Positions 27,532 to 36,190 of a DNA stretch of 64,000 nt are shown piece by piece. The first letter of the stretch is position 1. Every line of letters starts with the position of its first letter. This DNA comes from Rhodospirillales bacterium BBD 1991-14 (GTDB lineage Bacteria; Pseudomonadota; Alphaproteobacteria; Kiloniellales; Kiloniellaceae): NCBI GenBank assembly GCA_001657395.1, contig LYSY01000001.1, forward strand, positions 372,001 through 436,000. The letters run 5' to 3'. The notes under the pieces are model-generated. The model did not search any database. It had not been told where the DNA came from and worked only from the letters and a program-made list of their open reading frames with translations. The position numbers and the translations under genes were made by a program.

Positions 27532-28368
27532 ATGATCATCGATAGCCACGTCCATCTTTGGCAGATCGCCCGCGGAGACTACGACTGGATGACCGGTCCG
27601 GGGACCGAAGCCCTGGCGCCGATCCGGCGTGACTTCGCAGCGGGGGACCTGCGCCCCCTGCTTGACGGCGCCGGGGTGGAGCGCGTCGTGCTGGTCCAGG
27701 CCGCGGCAACGGTCGCCGAGAGCCGCTTCCTGCTGCAGCAGGCGGCAGCAATGCCGGAGGCGGCCGGCGTCGTCGGTTGGGTGGCGATGGACGATGCCGC
27801 GGTGGAGGACAGCCTCGAAGAGCTTGCCGCCGACGCGGCCTTCAAGGGCGTGCGGCCGATGATCCATGACATCGCGGATCCGGACTGGATGCTGGGTGAC
27901 GCCTTGACCCCGGCTTTCCAGGCTCTGGTGCGCAAGGACCTGACCTTCGATTGCCTGGTGCGCCCGACGCACCTGCCCAGTCTTTTGACACTGCTGGATC
28001 GCCACCCGGACCTGCGCGCGGTGGTGTGCCACGGCGCCAAGCCGGAGATCGAGGCCGGGCGCTTTACCGAATGGGCTGCGCAAATGACCGCTCTGGCGCG
28101 GGATACGGCTGCCTTTTGCAAGCTGTCTGGCCTGATCACCGAGGCGGGGCCGGGTTGGACGCCCGCGGGGCTGCGCCCCTATGTCGAGCACTTGTTGGAG
28201 GTCTTCGGCCCCAAGCGCCTGATCTGGGGCAGCGACTGGCCCGTCTTGACGCTGACCGCCAGCTACGATGACTGGTGGACGGTGGCGCACGGGCTACTGG
28301 CCGATCTCAGCGAGACCGACAAGGCCGCGGTCTTCGGCGGCAACGCCGTGCGGGCCTACCGCCTGTAG
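27532..28368 (+). CDS. Amidohydrolase-2 family, probable sugar lactonase
   Basis: A 278-residue TIM-barrel hydrolase. HVH near the start (H6, H8), CHGAKPEIE (His of strand 5-6) and WGSDWP (metal or catalytic Asp) mark the amidohydrolase-2 family that contains L-fuconolactonase and L-rhamnono-lactonase. It would hydrolyse the lactone made by the upstream aldo/keto reductase. Paired with that gene by spacing. The precise sugar is not known. Confidence 0.82.
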   Translation: MIIDSHVHLWQIARGDYDWMTGPGTEALAPIRRDFAAGDLRPLLDGAGVERVVLVQAAATVAESRFLLQQAAAMPEAAGVVGWVAMDDAAVEDSLEELAADAAFKGVRPMIHDIADPDWMLGDALTPAFQALVRKDLTFDCLVRPTHLPSLLTLLDRHPDLRAVVCHGAKPEIEAGRFTEWAAQMTALARDTAAFCKLSGLITEAGPGWTPAGLRPYVEHLLEVFGPKRLIWGSDWPVLTLTASYDDWWTVAHGLLADLSETDKAAVFGGNAVRAYRL

Positions 28369-28459
28369 CGAAGGATGTTCCTTTGCTTTTCAAGGCTTTG
28401 CGGCTTCGCTACGATTGGGTTGTACAAGCTCCACGGATTCACTTGTCAGGAAGACCCAA

Positions 28460-29155
28460 ATGGCTGCGCTTTTCGGACGACCGATCTTCTTTGTCGCGTT
28501 TGCGCTCTGCGTTGTCTGGGGCGTGCCCCTGGCTGAGGCGGCCTGCGCCGACCCGCCCCGGGCCGGTGTAGACTGGACGAAGTGCGAGAAACGACGGCTG
28601 AACCTCACCGGACAGGATCTCAGTACCGGCAGGTTCGGCTACACTGATTTCAGCCGCAGCGACCTCAAGAGCGTGCGCTTCGTGAAAGCCGATCTCAGCG
28701 AGGCGGAGTTCTCCAAGGCACGTTTGGAGGGCGCCGATCTGAGCGAGGCGCGCATGATCAAGACCAACGCCGACCGCGCCAATTTCCGCAAGGCCAGGCT
28801 GGTGGGCGTCGACATGACGAAGGCCGAGATGGCGCGCGCCGATTTCACAGGGGCGGACTTCTCCGGTGCGGTCATGATCAAGGTCGAATTCGGACGCTCC
28901 ATCCTCGTGGATGCGAACATGGAGGGGGCCGATCTCAGCCGTTCGGAGATCGCGCGGGCGGTTTTCAAGGGCGCGCGTCTTGCCGGCAGCGACTTCAGCG
29001 GAGCCTATACTTATCTCACCCGCTTTGAGGGGGCAGACCTTTCGGAGGCTACGGGCCTGGAGCAGCATCAGCTGGACGTTGCCTGCGGCGATGACGCGAC
29101 GGTCCTGCCAGCCGGCCTCGAGCGGCCGTCAAGCTGGCCCTGCGCGGAGGACTGA
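28460..29155 (+). CDS. Secreted pentapeptide-repeat protein
   Basis: A 231-residue protein with a signal peptide (FFVAFALCVVWGVPLAEA). Residues ~45-195 are about thirty A(D/N)LxX-type pentapeptides (for example ADLSEAEFSKARLEGADLSE), forming a right-handed quadrilateral beta helix. The C-terminus has two cysteines (VACGDD and WPCAED) that may close the helix. Export distinguishes it from the Qnr/MfpA-type cytoplasmic proteins, so gyrase mimicry is unlikely. It is 7 bases before the FG-GAP lipoprotein and may be expressed with it. Confidence 0.85.
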   Translation: MAALFGRPIFFVAFALCVVWGVPLAEAACADPPRAGVDWTKCEKRRLNLTGQDLSTGRFGYTDFSRSDLKSVRFVKADLSEAEFSKARLEGADLSEARMIKTNADRANFRKARLVGVDMTKAEMARADFTGADFSGAVMIKVEFGRSILVDANMEGADLSRSEIARAVFKGARLAGSDFSGAYTYLTRFEGADLSEATGLEQHQLDVACGDDATVLPAGLERPSSWPCAED

Positions 29156-29162
29156 GGGGCGG

Positions 29163-30911
29163 ATGGAAACGACGCGGCGGGAGCGGGCATGGCGTTGCGG
29201 GCAGACGCTGGCGCTTTGCCTTCTGCTCTTCGGCTGCGCTCAGCCACCCGAGGCTTCTCGGGAACAAGGCGCTTCTCAGGAAACGGCAACGGCGCGCGCC
29301 GGTGATGCCGCGGCTGGCTTTGCGGTCCCAGTGCCGAGCTTTGCCGAGGAAACCCGGCAAAGCGGCCTGACCCACAGCTATCTGGGGGAGCGCAGGTACG
29401 TCGTCGGCGGTGGGCTGGCCCATCTCGACTGCGACAACAACGGCATGACTGACCTTTACCTCGCCGGAGGGGCCGCGCCGGCCAAACTGCTGCGGAACCG
29501 CGGCACCCCAGGCGGCCCCTTGGAATTCGAGGCGGTGGCGGAGTCACCGCTGGTACTGGACGCCGTCACTGGCGCCTATGCCCTGGATATCGACGGCGAC
29601 GGCCGCCAGGACCTCGCCGTGCTGCGGTTCGGCGAGAACGTTCTGTTCCGCGGCCTCGGGGACTGCCGCTTCGAGCGCGCCAACGAGACCTGGGGATTTG
29701 ACGGCGGCAATGCCTGGTCCACCGCATTTTCCGCAACGTGGGAGGAGGGGGCGGACTGGCCGAGCCTCGCCATCGGCAACTACATCGATCTGGAGCAGCC
29801 CGGCGCCCCCTGGGGCACCTGCTTCGACAACGAGTTGCACCGCCCCGCCGGTGACGGCCGCGGCTTTGCCGCGCCGCTCGCCCTTGCACCCGGCCACTGT
29901 GCGCTCTCCGTCCTGTTCACGGACTGGGACGGCGACGGAGCCGCCGATCTCAGGGTCAGCAACGACCGGGAATACTACCGCGGCGGCGAAGAACAGCTCT
30001 GGCACGTTCCGCCGGGCGCAGCCCCGCGGCTCTTCACCCGCGACGAAGGCTGGGCGAGGCTGGAGGTCTGGGGCATGGGGATTGCCAGCCACGACGTCAC
30101 CGGCGACGGTCTGCCCGACTACTTCCTGACCTCCATGGCCGACAACAAGCTGCGCACGCTTGAACCGGCGGGCGCGGGTGCGGCGCAGAGACCGGCCTAC
30201 CGCGATATCGCCTTTGCCAGGGGCGTGACCGCGCACCGGCCCTACCAGGGCGACCAAAGCAAGCCTTCGACCGCCTGGCATGCCGAGTTCCAGGACGTGA
30301 ACAACGACACCCTGGCCGACCTCTTCGTCGCCAAGGGTAACATCGAGGCGATGGAGAACTTTGCCCTGGACGACCCCAACAATCTGCTGCTGGGCCTGCC
30401 CGACGGGCGCTTCGTCGAAGCCGGTGGTCTGGCGGGCCTGGACAGTGGTTCGCGCGGGCGCGGCGCCGCGGTCGTGGACCTCAACGCCGATGGCCTGCTG
30501 GACGTGGCGGTGGTGAACCGCAAGCAGCCGGCTCAGGTCTGGCGCAATCTCGGCCTGAAGACCGGTGTCGAAGGCCACTGGCTGGGCCTGCGCCTGCGCC
30601 AGGACGGCGGCAACCGCGATGCGGTCGGCGCCTGGATCGAGCTGCGCTCCACCGGACGTGTGCAGCGCAAGGAGGTCTTCGTCGGCGGCGGTCACGCCAG
30701 CGGCGGTCTCGGCTGGCATCATTTCGGACTGGGCGACGCCGAAGCCGCCGAGGTGCGGGTCCGCTGGCCGCACGGCGCATGGGGCCCCTGGCTGCCGGTC
30801 TCCCCGGACCGCTTCGTCGAGGTGGTGCGCAACGACGCGGCGGGCGATCGCGTCACGGAAGTGCAACAGGCGCAGCGCTGGATCGCAGAGCAATCAACCG
30901 CAATGAGGTGA
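29163..30911 (+). CDS. FG-GAP/ASPIC-UnbV repeat lipoprotein
   Basis: A 582-residue protein. LALCLLLFGC ends in a lipobox cysteine (C25). The body holds several FG-GAP/VCBS calcium loops: DIDGDGRQD, DWDGDGAAD, DVTGDGLPD, DVNNDTLAD and DLNADGLLD. The C-terminus is an ASPIC/UnbV domain (WLGLRLRQDGGNRDAVGAWI to VRVRWPHG). Such beta-propeller proteins bind carbohydrate or matrix at the surface; a ligand is not known. It ends about 160 bases before xylF and is not part of that operon on spacing. Confidence 0.85.
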   Translation: METTRRERAWRCGQTLALCLLLFGCAQPPEASREQGASQETATARAGDAAAGFAVPVPSFAEETRQSGLTHSYLGERRYVVGGGLAHLDCDNNGMTDLYLAGGAAPAKLLRNRGTPGGPLEFEAVAESPLVLDAVTGAYALDIDGDGRQDLAVLRFGENVLFRGLGDCRFERANETWGFDGGNAWSTAFSATWEEGADWPSLAIGNYIDLEQPGAPWGTCFDNELHRPAGDGRGFAAPLALAPGHCALSVLFTDWDGDGAADLRVSNDREYYRGGEEQLWHVPPGAAPRLFTRDEGWARLEVWGMGIASHDVTGDGLPDYFLTSMADNKLRTLEPAGAGAAQRPAYRDIAFARGVTAHRPYQGDQSKPSTAWHAEFQDVNNDTLADLFVAKGNIEAMENFALDDPNNLLLGLPDGRFVEAGGLAGLDSGSRGRGAAVVDLNADGLLDVAVVNRKQPAQVWRNLGLKTGVEGHWLGLRLRQDGGNRDAVGAWIELRSTGRVQRKEVFVGGGHASGGLGWHHFGLGDAEAAEVRVRWPHGAWGPWLPVSPDRFVEVVRNDAAGDRVTEVQQAQRWIAEQSTAMR

Positions 30912-31068
30912 TTCCATCAAATTTGCATGACGGCTTTCCCGCTTCCTGAGGAAAACAGCTTATTGACAGAGCGGGTGCGTACGTCAAATATGGGCTGAGA
31001 GAACAAGATTCGTTGGAACGAACAGGCGCTGCGGGATGACCCTGCGGTGGACCAACAGGGAGGAACTC

Positions 31069-32118
31069 ATGAAACGCGTGGTTCGTGGACTGGCCGCCGG
31101 CGTGATGGCGGTGGGAATGGTTGCTGCGGTCGCCGGTGCGGCAACGGCGCAGACCGTGGTCGGCGTCAGCTGGTCGAACTTCCAGGAAGAGCGCTGGAAA
31201 ACCGATGAAGCGGCCATGAAGGCCGAGCTGGAGCGTCTTGGCGCGACCTACATCAGCGCCGACGCCCAATCCTCTAACGAGAAGCAGATCGCCGACATCG
31301 AGGGCCTGATCGCCCGTGGCGCCACGGCGCTCATCGTTCTGGCGCAGGATGCCTCGGCGGTTGTCCCGGGGATCAGCAAGGCCAGCGCCGAGGGAATTCC
31401 GGTGGTCGGTTACGACCGCCTGATCGAGGTGCCCGGCGTCTTCTATCTGACCTTCGACAACAAGGAGGTCGGCCGCATTCAGGCGCGCGAAGTCTTCAAG
31501 GTTCAGCCCAAGGGCAACTACGTCTTCATCAAGGGCTCGTCCGCCGATCCCAATGCGGACTTCCTCCATTCCGGCCAGCTTGAGGTGCTGGATGCCGCCA
31601 TCCAGTCCGGCGACATCAAGGTCGTCGGCGAGCAGTACACCGATGCCTGGCTGCCGGAGAACGCCCAGAAAAACATGGAGCAGATCCTGACCGCCAACGA
31701 CAACAAGGTGGATGCGGTGGTCGCCTCCAACGACGGGACCGCCGGCGGCGTGGTTGCCGCCCTGACGGCGCAGGGCATGGAGGGACTGCCGGTTTCCGGA
31801 CAGGACGGCGACCATGCAGCGCTCAACCGCGTCGCCAAGGGCCTGCAGACCGTGAGCGTCTGGAAGGATGCGCGCGAGCTTGGCAAGGCCGCAGCCGCCA
31901 TCGCGGTCGAACTGGCCAAGGGGACGGCGGCCGACCAGGTGCCCGGCGCGACCAAGTGGAGCGACGGTCCCAGGGGCGTCACCATGGATGCCATCTTCCT
32001 GAATCCGATCCCCATCACGTCTGAGAACCTCAACGTGGTGATCGACGCCGGCTGGGTCGGCAAGAACGTTGTCTGCCAGGGTGTGGACGCGTCCTCTGCG
32101 CCGGCCGCCTGCAAGTAG
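31069..32118 (+). CDS. xylF: D-xylose-binding periplasmic protein XylF
   Basis: A 349-residue type 1 binding protein. Signal peptide to about residue 27 (GAATAQ). [30 protein letters not shown] and [13 protein letters not shown] match XylF. The ATG at 31069 follows AGGGAGGAAC. First gene of the xylose uptake set, with the permease, ATPase and D-xylose dehydrogenase downstream, a strong functional context. A hairpin follows it at 32140. Confidence 0.92.
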   Translation: MKRVVRGLAAGVMAVGMVAAVAGAATAQTVVGVSWSNFQEERWKTDEAAMKAELERLGATYISADAQSSNEKQIADIEGLIARGATALIVLAQDASAVVPGISKASAEGIPVVGYDRLIEVPGVFYLTFDNKEVGRIQAREVFKVQPKGNYVFIKGSSADPNADFLHSGQLEVLDAAIQSGDIKVVGEQYTDAWLPENAQKNMEQILTANDNKVDAVVASNDGTAGGVVAALTAQGMEGLPVSGQDGDHAALNRVAKGLQTVSVWKDARELGKAAAAIAVELAKGTAADQVPGATKWSDGPRGVTMDAIFLNPIPITSENLNVVIDAGWVGKNVVCQGVDASSAPAACK

Positions 32119-32139
32119 CGCGGCCTTACAGCAAAGCAG

Positions 32140-32179
32140 GGGCGGGCGGCCTCTCCAGGCGGAAGTCGGGCGCCCGCCC
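32140..32179 (+). terminator. Hairpin between xylF and xylH
   Basis: GGGCGGGCG and CGCCCGCCC form a 9-bp stem, with a small GCCT/AGGC hairpin nested in the 22-base loop. It lies 22 bases after xylF and lacks a T tract. Confidence 0.6.
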
Positions 32180-32251
32180 AGCAAAGGAAGAGTCAGGCCG
32201 CGCGCCGTTCAGCGACAGGCGGGCCGCGGTGCTGGCTGACTGGAAAAGCGA

Positions 32252-33496
32252 ATGGCTAGCGACGCTGACGTCAATGCGCCCTTGGGGACGGCTCCCCGGC
32301 TGTCGGCCATGGAGCAGTTCTCACGGCTCACCGGGCTCGACACCCGCCTTCTGGCAATGCTGGGGGCGCTCATTGCGATCTGGATCATTCTCAACCTGAT
32401 GACGGGGGGGATCTTCCTGACGCCACGCAACCTCTACAACCTTGCGGTCCAAAGCTCCGTGGTCGGCGTCATGGCAACCGGCATGGTTCTGGTCATCGTC
32501 GCCCGCCACATCGATCTCTCCGTCGGTTCGGTGCTCGGCTTCCTCGGCATGTGCATCGCCTTCCTGCAGGTCGAGGTTTTTCCCTTGGGCGCAGCATGGA
32601 ACTGGCCACTGACTATCCTGCTCGGCATTTTCCTGGGCGTTCTGGTCGGCGTCTGGCAGGGGTCCTGGGTCGCCTTCGGCGGCGTTCCGGCCTTCGTCGT
32701 CACCCTCGGCGGGCTGCTGATGTTCCGCGGCGGCGCTTTCATGATCACCGACGGCCGCACGGTGGCCCCCCTGGACCCGACCTATCAGCTGCTCGGCGGC
32801 GGTATCGACGGCTCGATCGGTGCCACGGCGAGCTGGACCCTCGGCCTGATCGCGGTGGCTGCGGTGGCTTTCTTCAGCCTGAAGGCGCGGGCGAAGCGGG
32901 CGCGCTACGGCTTTCCGATGAAGCCGCTCTGGGCGGAGCTTGCGATGATTGCGGTCTGGTCGTTCCTGATCATCGGCTTCGTGCTGGTGATGAACGCCTA
33001 TACGAAGCCGCGCAGCGATATTCCCCGCGGCATTCCGGTTCCCGTGCTGATCATGCTGACGGTTGTCATCGTGATGGCTTTCCTGTCGCGCTTCACCAAG
33101 TTCGGGCGCTACGTTTTTGCCATGGGCGGCAATCCGGAGGCGGCGGCGCTGTCCGGCATCAACGTGAAGCGTACGACCGTGATGATCTTCGTGGTCATGG
33201 GTGTCCTCTGCGCGGTCGCCGCCGTCATCACCACGGCGCGCCTCAACGCCGGGACCAATTCCATGGGCACCCTGGCGGAGCTGAACGTGATCGCCGCCGC
33301 CGTTATCGGCGGCACTTCGCTGGCCGGCGGCATCGGCACCATCCCGGGCGCGATCCTGGGTGCCGTGATCATGCAGAGCCTGGACAACGGTATGGTCCTG
33401 CTCGGCGTTTCCAGCGCCGTCCGCCAGATCGTGATCGGCCTGGTTCTGGTGGCGGCCGTCTGGTTCGACGTCGTCTACAACCGCGGCCGGCGGTAG
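32252..33496 (+). CDS. xylH: D-xylose ABC permease XylH
   Basis: A 414-residue BPD_transp_2 permease with about ten or more membrane segments. [20 protein letters not shown] is the family motif; [19 protein letters not shown] is near the C-terminus. Length fits XylH (about 390-430) rather than the shorter RbsC. The first ~25 residues are cytoplasmic. Twelve bases separate it from xylG. Confidence 0.9.
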   Translation: MASDADVNAPLGTAPRLSAMEQFSRLTGLDTRLLAMLGALIAIWIILNLMTGGIFLTPRNLYNLAVQSSVVGVMATGMVLVIVARHIDLSVGSVLGFLGMCIAFLQVEVFPLGAAWNWPLTILLGIFLGVLVGVWQGSWVAFGGVPAFVVTLGGLLMFRGGAFMITDGRTVAPLDPTYQLLGGGIDGSIGATASWTLGLIAVAAVAFFSLKARAKRARYGFPMKPLWAELAMIAVWSFLIIGFVLVMNAYTKPRSDIPRGIPVPVLIMLTVVIVMAFLSRFTKFGRYVFAMGGNPEAAALSGINVKRTTVMIFVVMGVLCAVAAVITTARLNAGTNSMGTLAELNVIAAAVIGGTSLAGGIGTIPGAILGAVIMQSLDNGMVLLGVSSAVRQIVIGLVLVAAVWFDVVYNRGRR

Positions 33497-33508
33497 GAGG
33501 GGAGAGCC

Positions 33509-34282
33509 ATGACCACACCCCTGGTGGAGATGCGCAACATCTCGAAGCGCTTCGGCGGCGTTCAGGCGGTCGACGAGGTTTCGGTCGATCTCTATCCCGG
33601 CGAGGTGGTCGGTCTGCTCGGCCACAACGGTGCCGGCAAGTCGACCCTGATCAAGACGCTGGCCGGTGCCTATCCCTGCGACAGCGGGGAGATCCTTGTG
33701 AACGGCGAGCGCGTGGTCATCGAAACGCCGCGCGATGCCAGAACCCACGGCATCGAGACCATCTATCAGACGCTGGCGCTGGCCGACAACCTGGACGCGC
33801 CCGCCAACCTCTTCCTCGGCCGCGAGCTGATGACCGCCTTCGGCACCCTGGACGACGACGCCATGGAGCACCAGGCGCGTGCAGTGCTGCACCGCCTCAA
33901 TCCCAACTTCACCAACATCAAGGATCCGGTGAAGAACATGTCGGGCGGCCAGCGCCAGTCGGTCGCCATTGCCCGGGCCATCCTCTTCAACGCCAAGATC
34001 CTGATCATGGACGAGCCGACCGCGGCGCTGGGGCCGCAGGAGACCGCCATGGTCGCCGACCTGATCCAGCAGCTGAAGAAGGACGGTATCGGCATCTTTC
34101 TCATCAGCCACGACCTGCACGACGTCTTCGATCTCTCCGACCGTGTTTCGGTGATGAAGAACGGCCGCCTGGTGGGCACGCGCAAGACCTCCAGCGTCAC
34201 CAAGGACGAGGTCCTCGGCATGATCATCCTGGGCAAGCTGCCGGGTGAGGAGACGCCGGAGGACATGGCCGCCCGTCACTGA
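33509..34282 (+). CDS. xylG: Xylose ABC ATPase, single nucleotide-binding domain
   Basis: A 257-residue ATPase with GHNGAGKST (Walker A), a [14 protein letters not shown] signature and [12 protein letters not shown]. Enteric XylG has two fused ABC domains (about 510 residues); this has one, so two copies must associate, as in the FrcA type of alphaproteobacteria. Preceded by GGAGGGGAGAG. It energises XylFH. Confidence 0.88.
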   Translation: MTTPLVEMRNISKRFGGVQAVDEVSVDLYPGEVVGLLGHNGAGKSTLIKTLAGAYPCDSGEILVNGERVVIETPRDARTHGIETIYQTLALADNLDAPANLFLGRELMTAFGTLDDDAMEHQARAVLHRLNPNFTNIKDPVKNMSGGQRQSVAIARAILFNAKILIMDEPTAALGPQETAMVADLIQQLKKDGIGIFLISHDLHDVFDLSDRVSVMKNGRLVGTRKTSSVTKDEVLGMIILGKLPGEETPEDMAARH

Positions 34283-34351
34283 CCGCTCCGCTTCGCCGTA
34301 CGTCAGCCGGCGACAGAGGACGCCTGCCCAATTCCAGAGGTACCCTTCGAG

Positions 34352-35119
34352 ATGACAGGAACTGCGATCTATCCCAGTCTGAAAGACCGTGTCGTTTTCG
34401 TCACCGGTGGCGGCAGCGGTATCGGTGCGGCGATTGTCGAACACTTCTGCCGGCAGGGCGCGCGGGTCGGTTTCGTCGATATCGACGCGGACTGCGCGGG
34501 GGAACTGGTGACCCGGATGGAGGCGGCAGGCCACCACAAGCCGCTCTTCGTGGCCTGCGATCTGAGGGATATCGAGGCGCTGCGTGCGGCGATCGGCGAG
34601 ATCCGCGCTGGGCTCGGCCCCATCACGGTGTTGATCAACAACGCGGCCAACGATCAGCGCCACGACATCGACGAGGTCACGCCGGAGTTCTGGGACGACC
34701 GGATCGCCGTCAATCTGAAGCATCAGTTCTTTGCCGCGCAGGCGGTCTACCCGGACATGGAGGCCGCCGGCGGCGGGGCCATCGTCAATGTCGGCTCGGT
34801 GTCCTGGATGATCGGGCAGGGCGGGATGCCCTGCTATACCACCGCGAAGTCGGCGGTGGCGGGCCTCACGCGGGCGCTGGCCCGGGACCTCGGGCCGAAG
34901 AACATCCGTGTCAACTGCGTGGTGCCCGGCTGGATCATGACGCAGCGCCAGATCGATCTCTGGCTGACGCCGGAGGCGGAGGAGGATCTGATGAAGAGCC
35001 AGTGCCTGAAGCGAAAGCTCTACCCGGAGGACATCGCCAAAGCGATCCTGTTCTTCGCGTCGGACGATGCCGGCGCCTTTACCAACCAGAGCTATGTCGC
35101 GGACGGCGGCTGGGTTTGA
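34352..35119 (+). CDS. D-xylose 1-dehydrogenase (SDR)
   Basis: A 255-residue short-chain dehydrogenase. TGGGSGIG (residues 18-25) binds NAD, NNAAND is the NNAG-like motif, and Y162-K166 (YTTAK) with the preceding Ser form the catalytic site. It begins AIYPSLKDR and resembles the Caulobacter D-xylose dehydrogenase throughout, including the QCLKRKLYPED segment. It would convert xylose to xylonolactone with NAD. Together with xylFHG this indicates an oxidative xylose route; the later enzymes (lactonase, xylonate dehydratase) are not adjacent. Confidence 0.88.
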   Translation: MTGTAIYPSLKDRVVFVTGGGSGIGAAIVEHFCRQGARVGFVDIDADCAGELVTRMEAAGHHKPLFVACDLRDIEALRAAIGEIRAGLGPITVLINNAANDQRHDIDEVTPEFWDDRIAVNLKHQFFAAQAVYPDMEAAGGGAIVNVGSVSWMIGQGGMPCYTTAKSAVAGLTRALARDLGPKNIRVNCVVPGWIMTQRQIDLWLTPEAEEDLMKSQCLKRKLYPEDIAKAILFFASDDAGAFTNQSYVADGGWV

Positions 35120-35151
35120 TCGGCATTTTTGATGGTACGGTGCAGAGGCGT

Positions 35152-35204
35152 GCGGGTGGTTGCCGGCGCAGGCGCCGCTCTGCTACGCACGGCAACCACC
35201 CCGC
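35152..35204. terminator. Large hairpin between convergent genes
   Basis: GGTGGTTGCCG (35155) pairs with CGGCAACCACC (35190), extended by GCG/CGC across a one-base bulge, with a smaller stem in the loop. It lies between the xylose operon and the convergent TPR gene. Confidence 0.6.
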
Positions 35205-35247
35205 CTGAAGGCGAGGGGGCGGGCCCCCGCCTCAGCTCTCCAGCGCG

Positions 35248-35793
35248 TCAGTTCGCGCTGCTGTCCGAACCCGGAAGCGCTGCCTGACGCTCCTTGTACT
35301 CGGCGATCTTCGCTTTCAACACGCGGTACTCCTCGCAGCCGAAGAAGCAGAGCGAGTCCAGCTTGCTGAGCTGCGCCTCGGCCTTCTCGATCTCACCGGT
35401 GGTCAGATAGAGCTCGCCCAGGTATTCGTGGGCGCCGCGGTGCTTGGGATCGAGGGAAAGGGCGCGCTGGTAGTGGGTCAGCGCCACGTCGTAGTTGCCG
35501 AGCTTGCGGTTGGTGTAGCCCAGGTAGTTGAAGACATCGGCGTTCTCAGGCTGCCGCTCGGCGACCTTCGTCAGGAGGTCGATGGCCTTTTGGTAAGCCC
35601 CCGCCTCGATGTGCTTTTCCGCCTGGACGTAGTCCTTATCGGCGGCGGTGGTGGTGGTTTCGTTGCTGCTCCAGCCCGCGGCAAGCGCTGGAGCGGCGGG
35701 CGCGGCCAGAGCCGTCACCACCGCTGCGGCAGCGAAGAGGCGAAAGACCACTGTGCGGGTGGGGCTTTGGTTGCGCCGGGCGCTTGCGTTCAT
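35248..35793 (-). CDS. Periplasmic TPR protein
   Basis: A 181-residue protein with a signal peptide (long basic N-terminus, cleavage near ALA-AG). Two to three tetratricopeptide repeats follow: YVQAEKHIEAGAYQKAIDLL, NADVFNYLGYTNRKLGNYD and AHEYLGELYLTTGEIEKAEA. Two cysteines in SLCFFGCEEY near the C-terminus may form a disulfide. Single gene, function unknown; such small TPR proteins often act as periplasmic scaffolds. Confidence 0.8.
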   Translation of the reverse strand: MNASARRNQSPTRTVVFRLFAAAAVVTALAAPAAPALAAGWSSNETTTTAADKDYVQAEKHIEAGAYQKAIDLLTKVAERQPENADVFNYLGYTNRKLGNYDVALTHYQRALSLDPKHRGAHEYLGELYLTTGEIEKAEAQLSKLDSLCFFGCEEYRVLKAKIAEYKERQAALPGSDSSAN

Positions 35794-36189
35794 CGTCAGG
35801 TCCCTTCTTCTGTGGATGGCGCCGTCGCTTGATCCGGCGGCTGTGCTTTGTCCCTACCTACGGGCCGGGCCCGGAAAGGGTTTCAACCTCTCTGTCGATC
35901 GTGTGGGGGTGGCACCCCGGGGCCCTTGGCGGGCACCCCAGCCAGGCATAGTCCAGGCGCGAAGAATCGATGGGGCCAAGAGCCAAAAAACCCCGGAATT
36001 CTGTTATCTTGCGGTGGCTTCTGGGCTAGAAGCGAAGATCGACATAAAGATGCCGCGGTCCGCTACACCGTGGCCGACGCCGAACTTTTGTCCGATCCCG
36101 ATGAGCGAAACCCCGCCGGTTTCCACGGCGGCCCCCACAGCGGCGCGGCAGTTCGCAAAGGCGATTGCTCGCAAAGACGAGAAGGATTG
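35794..36189. other. Divergent region upstream of soeA
   Basis: About 400 bases between the minus-strand TPR gene and soeA. It has several GC palindromes around 35905-35945 and a short reading frame (36050-36190) that runs into the soeA start. No regulator site recognised. Confidence 0.4.
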
Positions 36190-36190
36190 A
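36050..36190 (+). CDS. Possible 46-residue leader ORF overlapping soeA start
   Basis: A short frame from ATG 36050 (or ATG 36101, 29 residues) whose TGA shares its last base with the soeA ATG (TGATG). The tail AKAIARKDEKD is charged. The stop-start overlap is the kind used for translational coupling. There is no known homologue and no strong ribosome site, so it may be chance. Confidence 0.25.
   Translation: MPRSATPWPTPNFCPIPMSETPPVSTAAPTAARQFAKAIARKDEKD

Noticed and set aside
28460-29155. Qnr-like quinolone resistance protein
   Set aside because: The pentapeptide protein has a signal peptide and would not meet gyrase in the cytoplasm.
32321-34723. An 800-codon minus-strand frame opposite xylH and xylG
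   Set aside because: It is a shadow of two well-supported genes and its translation is low-complexity His/Gln/Asp-rich sequence.
35848-36189. N-terminal extension of SoeA by 114 residues
   Set aside because: The extra part has no similarity to the family and the [4Fe-4S] domain starts properly from ATG 36190, which has a GAAGGA site.
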